A stretch of DNA of 64,000 bases from Marinomonas sp. CT5 (lineage in GTDB: Bacteria > Pseudomonadota > Gammaproteobacteria > Pseudomonadales > Marinomonadaceae): positions 1,016,560 to 1,080,559 of the forward strand of contig NZ_CP025572.1 in assembly GCF_018336975.1 (NCBI RefSeq). The letters are read 5' to 3'. How positions within the stretch are numbered: the stretch's first letter is position 1; each line of letters opens with the position of its first letter. A program made the translations under genes and the position numbers. Below, one piece after another: positions 8,266-18,558 of the stretch. The notes under the pieces were generated by a model. That model saw only the letters and a program-made list of their open reading frames with translations. It made no database searches and had not been told where the DNA came from.

Positions 8266-9327
8266 ATGAGTCGTTTTTGGACAGATAAAATTGCTTCTCT
8301 TGACCCTTATGTACCAGGCGAGCAACCGCAAGATAAAAAGTATATCAAGCTAAATACGAATGAAAGTCCCTATTCGCCATCCCCAAAAGCATTAGAAGCA
8401 ATGACACTGGAGGTCAGTGAGCGTTTACGTCTTTACCCAGATCCGAATTGTGTCACGCTGAAAAATGCCTTAGCAAAAAACTACCAACTGGATGCGAACC
8501 AAGTCTTTGTAGGAAATGGTTCGGATGAAGTCTTGGCGTTGGCTTTCATGGGGTATTTTACTGGTGGTAAGCCATTGGCCTTTGCCGACATCACTTATAG
8601 TTTTTATAAAGTCTACGCCGGCTTATATGGCATCGAGCCAAAATTAATTCCACTGAACGACCGTTTCGATATTGTCCCCGCCGATTATGAAAATCTTGAT
8701 GTATCGGGTGTTGTGGTTACTAATCCGAATGCTCCGACAGGTAAAGCCCTGCCTCTAAGTGAAATCGAGGCGATTCTTCAAGCCAATCCTGATGTGGTGG
8801 TATTGGTGGATGAAGCCTACGTGGACTTTGGTGCACAAAGTGCGGTGTCCTTGATTAACCAATACCCAAATCTATTGGTTGTGCAAACCTTGTCTAAATC
8901 CCGTGCCTTGGCAGGGATTCGTGTTGGCTACGCATTAGGCCATGCTGATTTGATTGAAGGTTTGGAGCGTTTGAAAAACTCTTTTAACTCTTACCCAATC
9001 GACCGTATTGCTTTGGCTGGCGCGACTGCAGCAGTGGAAGATAAAGTCTATCTAAAAGAAATTTGCGATAAAACCGTCGCAACGCGTAAGCAATCGGTTA
9101 AAGACCTTGAAGCTCTCGGGTTTAATATTATTCCGTCTGCGACGAACTTTGTGTTTGTAACGCATCCCGAGAAAGAGGCAGAGCAAATTTACTTAGCGTT
9201 AAAAGAGCAGGGTATTCTCGTCCGGTTCTTTGGCAGCAATAAACCACGCATCGGCAACTACCTTCGCATCACTATTGGTACTGACGAAGAAATGGCGGCG
9301 CTAACGGCTGCACTGAAAACCTTGTAA
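8266..9327 (+). CDS. hisC: Histidinol-phosphate aminotransferase
   Basis: 353 residues. A fold-type I PLP enzyme that transfers the amino group from glutamate to imidazole-acetol phosphate in histidine synthesis. The N-terminus has the substrate motif LNTNESPY, the middle VTNPNAPTG and VLVDEAYVDF (the Asp and Tyr that hold PLP), and QTLSKSRALAGIRVGY contains the Schiff-base lysine (Lys211). The C-terminus LVRFFGSNKPRIGNYLRITIG carries the phosphate-binding Arg. It is a single gene away from the his operon, with the ribosome-binding site CGGAGC. Aromatic aminotransferase activity is possible in this family. Confidence 0.92.
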   Translation: MSRFWTDKIASLDPYVPGEQPQDKKYIKLNTNESPYSPSPKALEAMTLEVSERLRLYPDPNCVTLKNALAKNYQLDANQVFVGNGSDEVLALAFMGYFTGGKPLAFADITYSFYKVYAGLYGIEPKLIPLNDRFDIVPADYENLDVSGVVVTNPNAPTGKALPLSEIEAILQANPDVVVLVDEAYVDFGAQSAVSLINQYPNLLVVQTLSKSRALAGIRVGYALGHADLIEGLERLKNSFNSYPIDRIALAGATAAVEDKVYLKEICDKTVATRKQSVKDLEALGFNIIPSATNFVFVTHPEKEAEQIYLALKEQGILVRFFGSNKPRIGNYLRITIGTDEEMAALTAALKTL

Positions 9328-9368
9328 TTTAAGTGCTTTGATCGTCGGGAATTAAAAAAGCTGTTCAA

Positions 9369-9416
9369 TGAAGTGTCCCCAGTAATTGGATTAGTCCAAT
9401 TACTGGGGACACTTCA
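9369..9416. repeat. Perfect 22-bp inverted repeat (REP-like palindrome)
   Basis: The left arm TGAAGTGTCCCCAGTAATTG plus GA at 9369-9390 is exactly complementary to 9395-9416, with the 4-nt loop TTAG. It lies between the convergent hisC and dxs genes. There is no T tract, so it is not a textbook terminator. The GTGTCCCC/GGGGACAC core recalls REP-type palindromes. No second copy was seen in this window. Confidence 0.7.
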
Positions 9417-9468
9417 GATACGAATTTTTATTTTAAAAGCAAGCAAAAGTGATATTTTAAATATCACT

Positions 9469-11364
9469 TCATAGGCAGGTTAATTTCGTTTCGATGGACT
9501 TCTGAATGCCTTCAGCATCTAAGCCGACACGTTTTAACATGGATGCATGACTAGCATGCTCTTCATATTGGTCTGGTAGTCCAAGGTGAAGTGTTGGGAT
9601 GGTGATGTTGTTTGCTAGTAATAACTCACTCACTGCTGAGCCAGCGCCTCCCATGATGGCATTTTCTTCGACTGTTACGATAAGCTTCGCATTGCTATGT
9701 GAAAGTAACACTTCTTCATCGATAGGTTTAACAAAGCGCATATCAATTAAGGTGGCATCTAGAGTGTTGGCCGCCTCTAGTGCATCGTATGTTGGGCGTC
9801 CAAAACCGCAGATGATAATGCCAGACTGCCCTGTGCGTAGTGTACGAGATTTGCCTATTTCAATATGGCTCAATTCCATTTCAATATCAACGCCTTGGCC
9901 TGTACCGCGAGGATAACGAACAGCGGCTGGGCCTTGGTATTCGTAACCTGTTTGCAGCATTTTACGGCATTCATCTTCATCAGAAGGGGCCATAACAACC
10001 ATGTTGGGAATGCAGCGAAGATAGCTGAGATCGTAAACACCGGCATGTGTTGGGCCGTCTTCTCCGACTAGACCCGCTCGGTCAATGGCAAATAAGACAT
10101 CTAGATTTTGTAGTGCAACATCATGAATAAGTTGGTCATAAGCACGTTGTAAGAACGTGGAATAAATAGCCACGACAGGCTTAATACCATCACATGCCAT
10201 TCCAGCAGCAAGTGTTACAGCGTGTTGTTCGGCAATGGCAACATCAAAATATCGCTCTGGAAAACGGTCAGCAAATTCAATCAGGTCTGAACCTTCCTTC
10301 ATAGCTGGTGTAATAGCAACTAGCTTCTCGTCTTGTTCAGCCGCATCACATACCCATTGACCAAAAATATTACAGTATTTAGGTAGCTTGTTTTTTTCTA
10401 CGTTAGGTTTTGGGTCTGGTTCGATTTTATTTATCGCATGATAACCAATAGGGTCGCCTTCAGCGGGCTCAAAACCTTTGCCTTTCTTAGTGATGACATG
10501 GAGGAATTGAGGTCCTTTACGGTCTTTCAGGTTCGCAATAGTGGTTAGAAGGTGATCCATATCATGACCATCGATTGGCCCGATATAGTTAAAGCCTAGT
10601 TCTTCAAACATCATGCCTGGCGATACCATGCCTTTCATATGTTCTTCCGCTTTACGTGCGAGTTCCAGAGCAGAAGGTAAACCAGAGAAGACTTTGCGAC
10701 CACCTTCTCGAATATGATCGTAAGTTTTGCTTGCCCAAATACGCGCAAAATAACTTGATAGGGCGCCAACGGGTTTTGATATGGACATTTTGTTGTCATT
10801 TAAAATGACTAACATGTCAGCATTAACATCGCCTGCATGGTTTAATGCTTCGAATGACATACCTGCAGACATCGCTCCATCACCAATGATTGCTACGGCT
10901 TTTCGGTCTGTTTTTAATTGTCGTGCGGCGAGGGACATGCCAAGTGCGGCACCAATAGAGGTACTGGAGTGGCCCACACCAAAAGTGTCGTATTCACTTT
11001 CGTCACGCTTTGGAAAACCTGAGATTCCGTTTTCTTGGCGAATATTGAGTAAAGCTTCGCGACGACCTGTGAGAATTTTGTGTGGGTAGGCTTGATGGCC
11101 TACATCCCAAACGAGACGATCTTCTGGGGTGTTGAATATATAGTGCAGAGCAACTGTAAGCTCAATGACACCAAGGCCTGCGCCAAAGTGGCCGCCAGTT
11201 TGTCCAACACTATAAAGCATGAACTCTCGTAATTCGCGCACTAGAGTAGGCAATTGCTCTTTCTTAAAGGCGCGTAAGTCAGCTGGTGAGTTGACTTGAT
11301 CAAGTAGCGGCGTGTCAGGTCGCGCAGTAGGTATCTCTTCGAACATCGGCACAGGTTTGGTCAC
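9469..11364 (-). CDS. dxs: 1-deoxy-D-xylulose-5-phosphate synthase
   Basis: 631 residues from a GTG start. A thiamine-diphosphate enzyme that joins pyruvate and glyceraldehyde 3-phosphate, the first step of the MEP isoprenoid pathway and a source for thiamine and pyridoxal. The ThDP motif [19 protein letters not shown] ... NDNK is near residues 157-190, and [13 protein letters not shown], containing the catalytic Glu, is near 380. GEDGPTHAG follows, then the C-terminal transketolase domain. It lies downstream of ispA (33 nt), so xseB-ispA-dxs form one unit, as in Vibrio and E. coli. The start codon has no clear ribosome-binding site. Confidence 0.97.
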   Translation of the reverse strand: MTKPVPMFEEIPTARPDTPLLDQVNSPADLRAFKKEQLPTLVRELREFMLYSVGQTGGHFGAGLGVIELTVALHYIFNTPEDRLVWDVGHQAYPHKILTGRREALLNIRQENGISGFPKRDESEYDTFGVGHSSTSIGAALGMSLAARQLKTDRKAVAIIGDGAMSAGMSFEALNHAGDVNADMLVILNDNKMSISKPVGALSSYFARIWASKTYDHIREGGRKVFSGLPSALELARKAEEHMKGMVSPGMMFEELGFNYIGPIDGHDMDHLLTTIANLKDRKGPQFLHVITKKGKGFEPAEGDPIGYHAINKIEPDPKPNVEKNKLPKYCNIFGQWVCDAAEQDEKLVAITPAMKEGSDLIEFADRFPERYFDVAIAEQHAVTLAAGMACDGIKPVVAIYSTFLQRAYDQLIHDVALQNLDVLFAIDRAGLVGEDGPTHAGVYDLSYLRCIPNMVVMAPSDEDECRKMLQTGYEYQGPAAVRYPRGTGQGVDIEMELSHIEIGKSRTLRTGQSGIIICGFGRPTYDALEAANTLDATLIDMRFVKPIDEEVLLSHSNAKLIVTVEENAIMGGAGSAVSELLLANNITIPTLHLGLPDQYEEHASHASMLKRVGLDAEGIQKSIETKLTCL

Positions 11365-11397
11365 ATTTTAATTAATCTAAAAAAGCGGGTAAGTATA

Positions 11398-12279
11398 TCA
11401 GTGGTTACGACCAATAATATAGTTCGCAAGCTCAACTAAAGGTCGAGCAGCGTCTCCAAATGGTGAAATTGCTGTAATAGCTTGCTCATAAAGTGTTTGA
11501 GCAAGCGTTTGGGCACCTTCTAAACCAAGTAATTTAGGATAGGTTGGTTTATTCGCATCTTCATCCGAAAATTGGGTTTTGCCCAGCGTTGCTGTATCAC
11601 TTGTAATATCAATGATGTCATCTTGAACTTGGAAAGCTAAGCCTATAGCAGCAGCATATGTATCAAGAGCCGTTAGGTCGGTTTCATTTTTTACACCAGT
11701 ACTGATAGCGCCCATACGAATACTTGCTCGAATAAGAGCACCAGTTTTGTGCTGATGCATTTGTTCAAGTTCGCTTATGTTAATGTTTTTGCCTACATTG
11801 ACTAAGTCAATCATTTGTCCTGTGACCATTCCATGACGGCCAGAAGCATGAGCGAGTTCTTGAATTAATTGCAGTTGAACCTTGGTGTTTTGAATGGTTG
11901 GGCTGCTTAATAATTCAAATGCAAAGGTTTGTAATGCGTCACCAGCCAAAATCGCTGTCGCTTCGTCATATTTTATATGGCATGTGGGCTTACCACGACG
12001 CAGGTCGTCGTCGTCCATGGCAGGAAGGTCATCATGTATCAATGAATAAGCATGTATTGACTCGATCGCTGCTGCGCTGGCATCGGTGAGATCATTAGGT
12101 TCGCCAAACAGTGATGCGGCGGCATAGGTCAACATAGGACGAACACGTTTGCCGCCATTAAATAAACTGTAGGCCATAGCGTCTTGCAAATTTGTGGCTG
12201 GCTCATATTGGCTTAAATTTTGCGAAAGGTAATCATCGACTCTACGGCGAGCGTACTGAGAAAAATCGTCTAAAGTCAC
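11398..12279 (-). CDS. ispA: Farnesyl diphosphate synthase (polyprenyl synthetase)
   Basis: 293 residues. It condenses IPP with DMAPP and GPP to make farnesyl diphosphate. The first aspartate-rich motif, DDLPAMDDDDLRRGKPTCH, starts at residue 83 and the second, FQVQDDIIDITSD, is near 220. NGGKRVRPML at 41-50 binds IPP. It starts with GTG that overlaps the xseB stop (GTGA), giving translational coupling, and is followed by dxs. The length and short-chain motif spacing fit FPP synthase rather than a longer-chain enzyme. Confidence 0.95.
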   Translation of the reverse strand: MTLDDFSQYARRRVDDYLSQNLSQYEPATNLQDAMAYSLFNGGKRVRPMLTYAAASLFGEPNDLTDASAAAIESIHAYSLIHDDLPAMDDDDLRRGKPTCHIKYDEATAILAGDALQTFAFELLSSPTIQNTKVQLQLIQELAHASGRHGMVTGQMIDLVNVGKNINISELEQMHQHKTGALIRASIRMGAISTGVKNETDLTALDTYAAAIGLAFQVQDDIIDITSDTATLGKTQFSDEDANKPTYPKLLGLEGAQTLAQTLYEQAITAISPFGDAARPLVELANYIIGRNH

Positions 12280-12518
12280 GAATTCAATTCCGGTTCAAAG
12301 GTTTCAAGGCGCTCACCATCTTCTTTCTCTAACAGTATTTGAACTTTTTGCTCTGCTTGGGTGAGAACTGACTGACATTCTTGGCTCAGTTTAACACCTT
12401 TTTCGAAGGCTTTTAGCGCTTCTTCAAGAGAAAGTTGATTCGATTCAAGTTGTGTCACAAGCGTATCTAATTCACTGAGGTTTTCTTCAAAATGACGGAC
12501 ACTATTTTTTCTAGACAT
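12276..12518 (-). CDS. xseB: Exodeoxyribonuclease VII small subunit
   Basis: 80 residues. XseB binds XseA to form exonuclease VII, which degrades single-stranded DNA to oligonucleotides. The sequence has the family pattern FEENLSELDTLVTQLESNQLSLEEALKAFEKGVKL and a CQSVLTQAEQKVQIL coiled coil. It is the first gene of the xseB-ispA-dxs unit and is divergent from pomA. xseA is not in this window. Confidence 0.96.
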   Translation of the reverse strand: MSRKNSVRHFEENLSELDTLVTQLESNQLSLEEALKAFEKGVKLSQECQSVLTQAEQKVQILLEKEDGERLETFEPELNS

Positions 12519-12692
12519 GATGGTTACTCTTGTTTAAACGTACGTTTTGTAACAGAAAATGACCTACTGTTCGAGCCCATGATGATGAAAATTACAAAAA
12601 TCATGCAAGAAGGTTTCATTCTTGGTCTTTGTTTCGTATAGAATCATTAAATCGTATCGATAGTATTATAGCTTTTTTGTCAGGAGACGTGT

Positions 12693-13448
12693 GTGGATAT
12701 CGCAACGTTAATAGGACTTGTTGGGTCTTTTATAGTAATTATTTCCGCTATTTTTGTTGGCGGATCTGCAGGAATGTTTGTCAATATTCCATCGATATTG
12801 ATTGTGCTGGTTGGTTCTATCTTTGTTGTATTGATGCAATATCCATTAAGTCAGTTTCTTAGCGCAGGGAAAGTTGCGGCGAAAGCATTTATGTTTAAAA
12901 GTGTCCCTTTAGATACTTTGATCGATGAAATTTACGGCTTAGCGGACGAAGCTCGTAAGGGGGGCTTGCTTTCACTTGAAGGGAAGGAAGTGAGTCATCC
13001 TTTTCTATCAAAAGGTATTCAGATGTTAGTGGATGGCCATGATAGTAGTGTAGTGAAAAATCAGCTGTCTAAGGATATGGGGCAAGCCTATGCTCGACAT
13101 ACAGCAGGCGCTAAGATTTTTAAAGCTTTTGGTGATGTTGGCCCTGCAATGGGGATGATAGGAACGCTGGTAGGTTTGGTTCAGATGCTTGCCAATATGT
13201 CTGACCCAAAAGCAATTGGTCCAGCAATGGCGGTGGCTCTTTTAACCACACTATATGGTGCCATGATGGCGAATATGGTGTTTCTACCTATGCAAGTTAA
13301 ATTGAATGTCCGTGCTGATGAAGAGCTTATTTGTCAAAAGCTTATTTTGGATGCGTTGCTTGCTATTCAATCTGGCCAAAATCCACGAATCCTTGATGGT
13401 GCTCTTAAGGCTTACATGGCTGAGAGCAAGAGATTAGAACGTGAATAA
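12693..13448 (+). CDS. pomA: Flagellar motor stator protein PomA (MotA family)
   Basis: 251 residues from GTG 12693 with AGGAG upstream. It is an inner-membrane stator protein that with PomB forms the ion channel driving the flagellar rotor. Four membrane segments are visible: residues 4-22, 30-50, about 150-170 and 180-200. The charged cytoplasmic loop lies between segments 2 and 3. The segment GDVGPAMGMIGTLVGLVQML contains the conserved Pro and Gly of TM3. The short TM1-TM2 loop and similarity to Vibrio PomA indicate sodium drive (family knowledge). It is paired with pomB 27 nt downstream. Confidence 0.93.
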   Translation: MDIATLIGLVGSFIVIISAIFVGGSAGMFVNIPSILIVLVGSIFVVLMQYPLSQFLSAGKVAAKAFMFKSVPLDTLIDEIYGLADEARKGGLLSLEGKEVSHPFLSKGIQMLVDGHDSSVVKNQLSKDMGQAYARHTAGAKIFKAFGDVGPAMGMIGTLVGLVQMLANMSDPKAIGPAMAVALLTTLYGAMMANMVFLPMQVKLNVRADEELICQKLILDALLAIQSGQNPRILDGALKAYMAESKRLERE

Positions 13449-13475
13449 TATTTTAGTTGTTAACGGAATGTCAGC

Positions 13476-14468
13476 ATGAGTGATGAAGAAGAATCAGACT
13501 GCCCTGAATGTGTAGAGGGCTTGCCTGCTTATATGGGAACCTTTGCGGATCTCATGTCTTTGTTGATGTGTTTCTTTGTACTTTTATTGTCATTCTCAGA
13601 AATGGATGTCATTAAGTTCAAGCAACTTGCGGGTTCGATGAAATCGGCATTCGGTGTTCAGCGGGATATCAAGGCCGATTCTATTCCTATGGGAACATCG
13701 ATAATAGCGCAAGAGTTTAGCCCAGGTCGTCCTGAACCGACTCCTATTAATGAAGTAAGGCAAAAAGTAGATAATATTCCTGCAAATACGCTTGAAGTAA
13801 TTTGTAAGCCGGGTGATGCAGAATTAAAGCAGCAAAGTAAATCAGGCTCTCCTTCGCCGGTTACTTTTGTGGATAAATCGAAAGCAGATCTTGAAAAAGA
13901 GAAGAAAATTCAAGAAACAGAAGGCGATGCTCAAATGATTGCCTCGGTAATGCGCGAAGAAATCTCAAAGGGAACAGTAGAAATTGAAACTCAAGAAGAG
14001 ACGATCACTATTCGTATTAAAGATCAGGGTTCATTTGAGTCAGGCTCGGCTGAGTTAAATTATGATTTCATCCCTGTTATTGATTTGATTCGTGATGTGC
14101 TTGTTGGCATTCAAGGAACCATTTCAGTTGAAGGTCATACGGATAATGTGCCAATAGACAGTCGTCGTTTCCGTTCAAACTGGCAATTATCGTCTGCTCG
14201 TGCTATTTCGGTGGCAGAGGAGCTGTTTGCTACCGGACAGCTGGATCAAGGTCGATTTGCTGTTACAGGCTATGCAGATACGCGTCCCTTGGTGGCAAAT
14301 GATACGCCTGCACACCGTGCTATTAACCGACGTGTTGAAATTGTGATTAAACAAAATGATACCTCACGGCCAAAAATGCGTAAGACTGTTGATGACATTC
14401 CATCGGATGGTGTGATTGAGTTTGATCGCAATATGTTGGATGAATTAAAGCCAAATGAGATTTTTTAA
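13476..14468 (+). CDS. pomB: Flagellar motor stator protein PomB (MotB family)
   Basis: 330 residues. The N-terminus GTFADLMSLLMCFFVLLLSF is a single membrane helix with the ion-binding Asp at residue 25 (Asp24 in Vibrio PomB). The following SEMDVIKFKQLAGSMKSAFG is the plug region, closely Vibrio-like. A Pro/Lys-rich linker (about 75-150) leads to an OmpA-like peptidoglycan-binding domain with VEGHTDNVPID, NWQLSSARA and NRRVEIVI. The gene follows pomA and precedes a terminator. The Vibrio-like plug and TM support sodium coupling. Confidence 0.94.
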   Translation: MSDEEESDCPECVEGLPAYMGTFADLMSLLMCFFVLLLSFSEMDVIKFKQLAGSMKSAFGVQRDIKADSIPMGTSIIAQEFSPGRPEPTPINEVRQKVDNIPANTLEVICKPGDAELKQQSKSGSPSPVTFVDKSKADLEKEKKIQETEGDAQMIASVMREEISKGTVEIETQEETITIRIKDQGSFESGSAELNYDFIPVIDLIRDVLVGIQGTISVEGHTDNVPIDSRRFRSNWQLSSARAISVAEELFATGQLDQGRFAVTGYADTRPLVANDTPAHRAINRRVEIVIKQNDTSRPKMRKTVDDIPSDGVIEFDRNMLDELKPNEIF

Positions 14469-14476
14469 ATTGTTTT

Positions 14477-14500
14477 AAAGGGGCTTCGGCCCCTTTTTTT
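14477..14500 (+). terminator. Intrinsic terminator after pomB
   Basis: AAAGGGGC-TTCG-GCCCCTTT with a stable UUCG tetraloop, followed by T residues. Confidence 0.92.
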
Positions 14501-14581
14501 ATCGCTTTAATGATGTTATAGGCAGATTTAATGCTGAGATTAGAATGTTTTTTTGTTATGGTTTGGCGCAGACAAAATTGA

Positions 14582-15394
<813 letters not shown>

Positions 15395-15440
15395 TATTTT
15401 TCACGGTTACAGTACTAGAATAATCAATCTGATTGAAATA

Positions 15441-15470
15441 AAAATGGCCGCTACTTTGCGGCCATTTTTT
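15441..15470. terminator. Terminator shared by dapB and the convergent MarR gene
   Basis: AAAATGGCCGC-TACTTT-GCGGCCATTTT with T on one side and A on the other, so it can end transcription from both directions. Confidence 0.88.
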
Positions 15471-15480
15471 ATAAGCGATC

Positions 15481-15969
15481 TTAGCTTAGCGCGTCAGGAG
15501 AGTTTATATCCAACAGAGGTGCGGCATCCAGCGTTTCCGCATCCATCATCATCGCAATACGTTGTAACGAGGACAGGACCTGAGTTTGTTCCCAGCCCTC
15601 GAGGGAATCAAATTCTGATATAAATTTCTCGTGTAGCAAGGGGGGAGTAGTTTTTAATGTTTCTATTCCGAGTGTCGTTAGACGAGCATTGACGATACGT
15701 TTGTCTTTTTGCCCGCGAACTCGTTCCACGTATTTTCTGTCTTCTAAACGATTCAATATGGTGGTTACTGTGGCTTGGCTGAGAGATACACTGTCAGATA
15801 TTTTTCTGACAGTGACATCGCCAAGTTCTTCAATGGAACGAAGTACCATTATTTGAGGGATGGTTAGGCCACAGGCTTTTACAACGCGTTTTGATTGTAG
15901 GTCCGTTGCACGGATAATGCGTCGAAGGTGGACAAGGACATCGTGTAAGTGTTGTGGTGACTCAGGCAT
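15481..15969 (-). CDS. MarR family transcriptional regulator
   Basis: 162 residues. A winged-helix DNA-binding core is visible: LTIPQIMVLRSIEELGDVTVRKISDSVSLSQATVTTILNRLEDRKYVER followed by the wing RGQKDKRIVNARLT, flanked by dimerisation helices. No effector can be inferred. It stands alone: upstream, 150 bases of non-coding sequence with an ACCT-ATAAA-AGGT dyad may be its own operator, and the photolyase gene ends further upstream on the same strand. Ectoine-operon regulators (EctR) are also MarR proteins, but this gene is 7 kb from ectA and nothing links them. Confidence 0.88.
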   Translation of the reverse strand: MPESPQHLHDVLVHLRRIIRATDLQSKRVVKACGLTIPQIMVLRSIEELGDVTVRKISDSVSLSQATVTTILNRLEDRKYVERVRGQKDKRIVNARLTTLGIETLKTTPPLLHEKFISEFDSLEGWEQTQVLSSLQRIAMMMDAETLDAAPLLDINSPDALS

Positions 15970-16118
15970 AGCAGTTAATCCAAAAAAATTTGACGGATTA
16001 TATGATTTTGTTTTGACCTATAAAAGGTTCATATAAAAATATTACAGCTCAAAGTATAGGCGGATTTTCTTGCTTTTGCCAACACATCACATGGACCCCC
16101 TTTATAAACGCTATCAGT

Positions 16119-17531
16119 TCAACGCTCTTTTAATTCGTCAAATGCTGCGATCGCCGCTAATCTAGCTGGCTTGTAGTCGATAATAGGTTCAGGATAGTGG
16201 CATTGCTTTCTTTGCTCTGGCTTTGGGTCATGAATGGATTTCGCATCTAAGCTTTTGAGTTCAGGAACAAAGCGACGGATAAAATCACCATTTTTGTCAT
16301 AATTCTGGGACTGCCTTGTTGGATTGAAGACTCGAAAATAGGGTGCCGCATCACAACCTGTGGATGCACTCCATTGCCAGCCACCATTATTAGCCGCAAA
16401 CTCCCCATCGATTAATTTGCTCATGAAATAGGCTTCGCCCCTGCGCCAGTCTGCAAAAAGAAGCTTAGTAAAGAAGCTGGCCACGACCATTCTTAGGCGG
16501 TTGTGCATCCACCCTGTTTGGTTGAGTTGTCGCATGGCGGCATCGACAATAGGAAAGCCGGTTCTGCCTTCACACCATGCTTGAAATTCCTCTTCATTAT
16601 GTCGCCATATCAGTGCATTGGTCTCTGGTTTGAATGGTTGGTTTTTACAAAGAGAAGGGAAGTGCGCCATTAGTTGGCGATAGAAGTCTCGCCATGCAAG
16701 TTCTTTTAACCAGATACTATCTTGCCAGCGCCTTTCTTCTTTATTACAGGTGTAAATGATTGCTTCTAGGCATTGCCTTGGACCAAGTGCTCCAAGTGCA
16801 AGGTAGGGCGATAAGGTGCTGGTGGCGGGTTCAATCGGATAGTCTCGGTGTTCTTGATAGTAACGTTCTTTGTGATGACAAAACTGCCAGAGTTTTTGTT
16901 TGGCTATGTTGTGATCGGCAGGCCATAGATCGTCCCGAAAGGGTTTTTCCCATGAAAAATCTAAACAAGGATCAGGAAGTGCTTTTGCCTGAGCTTCAGG
17001 AGCAGAAAGGGGAGTAATATCCTGTTTATCTAGTAGTGTGATCCAGCGATTGAAAAAGGGGGTAAAGACTTTAAAGGGAGTACCTTGTTGGCTGAGAACC
17101 TCTTGGGAAACAATGATATCTGCTGGCTGGATATGAATATCAATATCGTGTTGTTTTAATTGCTCGCAGACCGCTTGATCTCTTTCTTGTTCGTGTACTG
17201 GAAAGTCATGGTTAAACCAAAGGTGTTTCATGTCATGGCTAAGGCAAAACTGAGTGATGCTGTCTGGTAGTTGGTCAAAGCTCTCTGCTTCAAGAATGTG
17301 GAGCGGTATGCCAAGAGGAGCCAGAGTGGCGGCTAAGTTTTTGATCAGCCCTGAACGAAGTCCTGTTTTGGCATCCGATTCATGGTGTTTTTCCCATTGC
17401 TTTGGCGTGGGTGTGACCAAAACGGCTATGCCTTCCTTGGCTGATCTCGCTTCTTTGTCTGCATAATAGAGTGCTGGATTATCCAGCGAACGAAGATCAT
17501 TTCGTAACCAAACCAGATGTGTGATTTTCAT
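16119..17531 (-). CDS. phrB: Deoxyribodipyrimidine photolyase
   Basis: 470 residues, normal for a class I CPD photolyase. It repairs cyclobutane pyrimidine dimers using blue light and FADH. The N-terminal antenna domain begins with LVWLRNDLRSLDNPALYYA. The C-terminal FAD domain has WLKELAWRDFYRQLM, GRTGFPIVDAAMRQLNQTGWMHNRLRM and the NNGGWQWSASTGCDAAPYFRVFNP block with the electron-transfer Trp residues. It is the last gene of a probable three-gene unit with the TudS-DUF1722 gene (15 nt) and the FAD oxidoreductase, read away from a MerR regulator. Confidence 0.95.
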   Translation of the reverse strand: MKITHLVWLRNDLRSLDNPALYYADKEARSAKEGIAVLVTPTPKQWEKHHESDAKTGLRSGLIKNLAATLAPLGIPLHILEAESFDQLPDSITQFCLSHDMKHLWFNHDFPVHEQERDQAVCEQLKQHDIDIHIQPADIIVSQEVLSQQGTPFKVFTPFFNRWITLLDKQDITPLSAPEAQAKALPDPCLDFSWEKPFRDDLWPADHNIAKQKLWQFCHHKERYYQEHRDYPIEPATSTLSPYLALGALGPRQCLEAIIYTCNKEERRWQDSIWLKELAWRDFYRQLMAHFPSLCKNQPFKPETNALIWRHNEEEFQAWCEGRTGFPIVDAAMRQLNQTGWMHNRLRMVVASFFTKLLFADWRRGEAYFMSKLIDGEFAANNGGWQWSASTGCDAAPYFRVFNPTRQSQNYDKNGDFIRRFVPELKSLDAKSIHDPKPEQRKQCHYPEPIIDYKPARLAAIAAFDELKER

Positions 17532-17545
17532 ACTAATGGGTTACC

Positions 17546-18526
17546 TTAAACTGTATTGCGAATGCCAAGTGGCGATGGGTATGGAATGAAATAGCTTTGT
17601 TCATTAATGTAATCACTGCCGTAGTGTTTTAGGTAGTGATGCAGCAATGTCACTGGGGTTGCTAGATTGACTTCGCCACGACGATATTGTTCAACTACGT
17701 CCAAAATGTCCTTGCGAACGGATACATCCACTGCGTGTTTTAAGTAACCAACAAGATGCATGAGCACATTGCAGTGGTTTTTTCGTTTGGCTGGCTTTGA
17801 CAGTGTCGTCATAAGAATCTCAAAGTAAGCCGTTTTTAGTTCGTTAAAGGGTCTTGGATCATCCCCAGAAAGCATTCGCCCCAATTTGCGGTAAATAGGT
17901 TGAGAATGCGCCATGACCATGTATTTGTAGCGACTATGGAATGCAATCAGATCCTTCATACGAGCTTCTTCTCCCATGCTGTGACGAAAGTCATGATGGG
18001 TGAAAACACGTAATAAAAAGTTTTCTCGCAATGCCGGATCATTTAAGCGACCGTCTTCTTCAACAGGTAACAATGGATAACGCTGCTTTAGCGCTTTGGT
18101 AAAGAGGCCCGCACTTCTTTGCATATGAGGGTGGCCGTTTTCTTGGTACACCTTGATACGTTCCATGCCGCAGCTAGGTGAGTTTTTCATTAAAATATAG
18201 CCATCTAAGTGAGAAAGGTTTTCTAGGTATTTGTTGGTCGCATCCATAAACACCTCAGACACATCTTCTTCTGAGTTTTTGCTGAAGACCATTCTGGGAG
18301 ACTCAGGATCGCCTTCTAAGCGAAGAGTAGGGCGAGGGGTTCCGAACCCTGCGGCGACTTCTGGGCAAAATTTTTGATAGTCGAAATAATCCGTGAGCAC
18401 TTTATCGCAATAATCAGAATGGCTATGGCCTCCATTAAATCGGACATTATCACCCAATAAGCAGGCGCTAATGCCGACAGGGATTTTCTTTTTTAGCTGA
18501 TCTGGTGATGGGTGAGAATGTGGCAT
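17546..18526 (-). CDS. TudS (DUF523) - DUF1722 (YbgA) fusion protein
   Basis: 326 residues starting MPHSHPSPDQ. The start at 18526 has GGAGGG 8 nt upstream; the ATG at 18541 overlaps that site. The N-terminal half is DUF523, now known as TudS 2-thiouracil desulfurase, a [4Fe-4S] enzyme. Its three cysteines are visible in SACLLGDNVRFNG, KFCPEVAAGFG and NSPSCGMER. The C-terminal half (about 190-310) is DUF1722, with HSRYKYMVMAHSQPIYRKLG and HCNVLMHLVGYLKH. The fusion often lies next to phr in gammaproteobacteria, which suggests a role in repair or salvage of damaged or thiolated pyrimidines. That role is inference. Confidence 0.85.
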   Translation of the reverse strand: MPHSHPSPDQLKKKIPVGISACLLGDNVRFNGGHSHSDYCDKVLTDYFDYQKFCPEVAAGFGTPRPTLRLEGDPESPRMVFSKNSEEDVSEVFMDATNKYLENLSHLDGYILMKNSPSCGMERIKVYQENGHPHMQRSAGLFTKALKQRYPLLPVEEDGRLNDPALRENFLLRVFTHHDFRHSMGEEARMKDLIAFHSRYKYMVMAHSQPIYRKLGRMLSGDDPRPFNELKTAYFEILMTTLSKPAKRKNHCNVLMHLVGYLKHAVDVSVRKDILDVVEQYRRGEVNLATPVTLLHHYLKHYGSDYINEQSYFIPYPSPLGIRNTV

Positions 18527-18558
18527 AGATGAACCCTCCAATGGACAAGGTGAATGTT

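Noticed and set aside
15481..15969. MarR gene as an ectoine regulator (EctR)
   Set aside because: It lies 7 kb from ectA with unrelated genes between, and no shared operator was seen.
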